NCBI RefSeq assembly: GCF_032854445.1
Contig: NC_088302.1
Location: forward strand, 11,095,338-11,159,337
Direction of reading: 5' to 3'
Source of the DNA: Liolophura sinensis
Taxonomy: Eukaryota > Mollusca > Polyplacophora > Chitonida > Chitonidae
Length of the DNA: 64,000 nt
The notes beneath the pieces were generated by a model, which worked only from the letters and a program-made list of their open reading frames with translations, had not been told where the DNA came from and ran no database searches. Position numbers and translations under genes: made by a program. Of this stretch, positions 45,521 through 64,000 are shown piece by piece (the first letter of the stretch is position 1; the number at the start of each line of letters is the position of its first letter).

Positions 45521-47619
45521 AGGTAAGGTCAAATAGCAGACAATTATCTTCATTATTTATATAGAATCATTCTATTATATAATCAATAAAGAGGAAATTA
45601 CATGGATGAAGTGGTAGTATAGCAATATAACGTAACGTTAACAATGCAGTGTGACTATACCAGCATTGCACAAGGAATATTCAAGATCGCGGACATCCGG
45701 GCATTTACCGCTTCACTCGAATTTATGTCGTACTCTGCTTCACGGCCACATAAGTCCAAAACCAGCTTTTGCCATCCGCAATTTATATATGCCATACACA
45801 TTGTCCTGTTGTCTTATATACTATAGTTTCTTGTTATTATCAGTGGTACTTCTCTAAACATCAGCCATTGTTGTTCGTTTCCCATTTCAAAGATATCACT
45901 GCAAAACTATCAATACCTTCCCATGTTGTCTTGCACCTTGTCGTGCCTCTGCCTCGCACAAGTTAAGTGTCCGGGTGTTCGTGGTTACCAATGACAGGCA
46001 TAGTGTGCGTTAGAGATATGTTTTGGTATGTTAAAATATGCATAGACTTTAGAAAAATGAAGTTTATAAAATAAAAACTTCAAAGAAAGGCGAAAGAAAT
46101 CTGAAAGGGAAGTAAAACAATACAACTAAAGTGCGTTATGAAGTGTTGTGTATGCCACTGCAATGCTGAAGACTATGAGCATTCCTAAGTAGACGCATAC
46201 ATGTATACATATATACATGAGAGATGCTAGAACAGCCAACAAATGACATTATAAGGCTCAACTCCACAGACAAAAGACACAGAATGTAAACGAGGCTTCC
46301 ATAGAAAATTTGTATACCATACACACAGTACCAAAATAACACTTTCTTATAACCAACATTTCTTATATCTATCAAAATTTGGTATAGTTAGCTTTAAGCT
46401 AGCCCATAACAAATCACCTGTGATTGCCTTTAGAATTTTTTTTTACAAATTAACCTAATTGATACAATAAGGGTTACCAATATGGTTTTTGCAATTGCTT
46501 GAGTACATTTATTAAATTATTTGAAAAAAAAATTAAGGTAATTACTTTTTACTGATATGATGTTTTTTTTTTTTTAACAGAAACCATTCAAATGCAAACA
46601 GATATTAAAGTTTCATGTCATAAGACTTAACCATTTAAAACCAGAAAACCTTAATCAAAGAAATGCAGTTTAAAAAAGCAAAAGCAAAATAAAACAAAAA
46701 TAAGAAAAAAGATGATGCCCTTACATTCCACTGATGTTAAGAAAAATAACATATATGACAAGTTAAAACTGTAGATGAGTTTCAAAGTTTCTAGCTAATC
46801 AAAACCAGGGACTGGAAAATATATCTAACTTTCTAGGTATAGATTCACCAAATTTAAACAAATTTGATGGCAAGTTCTTACAAAAACAGAATTATTAAAG
46901 GATTTTTAACTGCACAACAAAGTCACTTTTCAAGGTGACATGCATTCCCTGATAAAGAATGGAAGACTGTGCCTTATGGCCAGATATTTCAGCTGAAGTC
47001 TGTATCGTGGGGATCATGACAGAGACAATGAGTATCCCACAGATCCTGTAGTCATGACCGGACTTAAGATTAATACCAATCTAAAGAATATTCCACTTCT
47101 ATGACCACAGATAGTTTCATACATGTTGTCAATTTTATCTGTTATGATCCAAAAGGCGTTTAAATCAAATTTCAAATGTTCACTTATGGTAAATGGCCTA
47201 AAACTTCACCCTAAATCTTGCATTTTCAGAAGCAAATAAATATCTCAATTATTACTTTCGCTGGTGAAACTTGCAATATTCCACTAGGATAACATCCTAG
47301 TTTCCAAACAAGTCTTAAACACTAGTCTAAGTACAATGGAACATGTGCAACTTTGTCATGCCCAAAAGTTTAGACTATTTATCCCACAAAATTGACAAAA
47401 TTATGCCAGTAAAACCTCGCAAAAGTCAGCTTGAAACAAATGAATCTTCCAACTACTGTGGATTCTGCTTCACCTTCATGATACATAATTAGGTATAGAG
47501 GTGAGTCTTACGTTTAATGGGATTAAATCATGCTAAGTTATCACAGGTTAACCAGACAGAGAGCGTAGTCTGAGAGTCCTGAATAAGACTATGTGAGGAG
47601 GGGGAAGACACACACCAGA
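45521..47619. other. AT-rich, possible PRRC1 3' UTR
   Basis: Downstream of the PRRC1 stop codon on the minus strand. Candidate poly(A) signals on that strand are ATTAAA (plus TTTAAT at about 47512-47517) and AATAAA (plus TTTATT at about 46508). Neither can be confirmed. No coding frame was found. Confidence 0.35.
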
Positions 47620-63963
<16,344 letters not shown>

Positions 63964-64000
63964 TGTGATGAAAACTCTCCCAGCAGAGGCACTCTGAAAT

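Overview
The window is animal nuclear DNA from a lophotrochozoan, most likely a mollusc. It is AT-rich and intron-containing, with splice sites, decayed LINE and Penelope-like retroelements, a Tc1 transposon, and many copies of a tRNA-headed SINE. The SINE tail reads like TTGAGTACGGCGTAAAACAC followed by AAATAAATA repeats, a tail I associate from memory with molluscan genomes. Nothing looks bacterial or viral, and the species cannot be named from sequence alone.

Two host genes can be supported. (1) The right quarter is PRRC1 on the minus strand. Nine exons between 63963 and 47620 splice in frame to about 392 residues, with a Pro/Ser/Thr-rich N-terminal half and the conserved C-terminal NTPase-like domain. 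(2) At 23796-24413 on the plus strand there is an intact 205-residue secreted prepropeptide. It carries three copies of a six-cysteine module, C-x-C-C-x7-C-C-x2-C, two of them followed by GKR amidation/cleavage sites. I do not recognise this family; it is the best candidate for an undescribed system here.

Layout: 1-1310 holds a dead L1/Tx1-like LINE; 2562-4310 a 32-bp satellite; 4400-23500 mostly decayed dispersed repeats, including two unnamed families called rep-1 and rep-2 here, SINE fragments and a 48-bp minisatellite at 20131-20640; 23796-24413 the cysteine-rich peptide gene; 27000-29000 repeats and a SINE pair. From 29940 to 39865 there are two diverged tandem copies of a ~4.7-kb block (A and B). 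Comparing them exposes a MITE-like insertion, a SINE insertion with its target duplication, and a minisatellite expansion, all present only in B. 41520-42990 is a dead Penelope-like reverse transcriptase. 47620-63963 is PRRC1, whose introns carry tandem arrays of 44, 69, 35, 78 and 91 bp, several SINEs, a LINE remnant and a Tc1 element with an intact transposase ORF.

The large open frames in the tandem arrays (up to 1182 codons) have no ATG and are treated as repeat artefacts. All family assignments are by eye and memory; no search was run.
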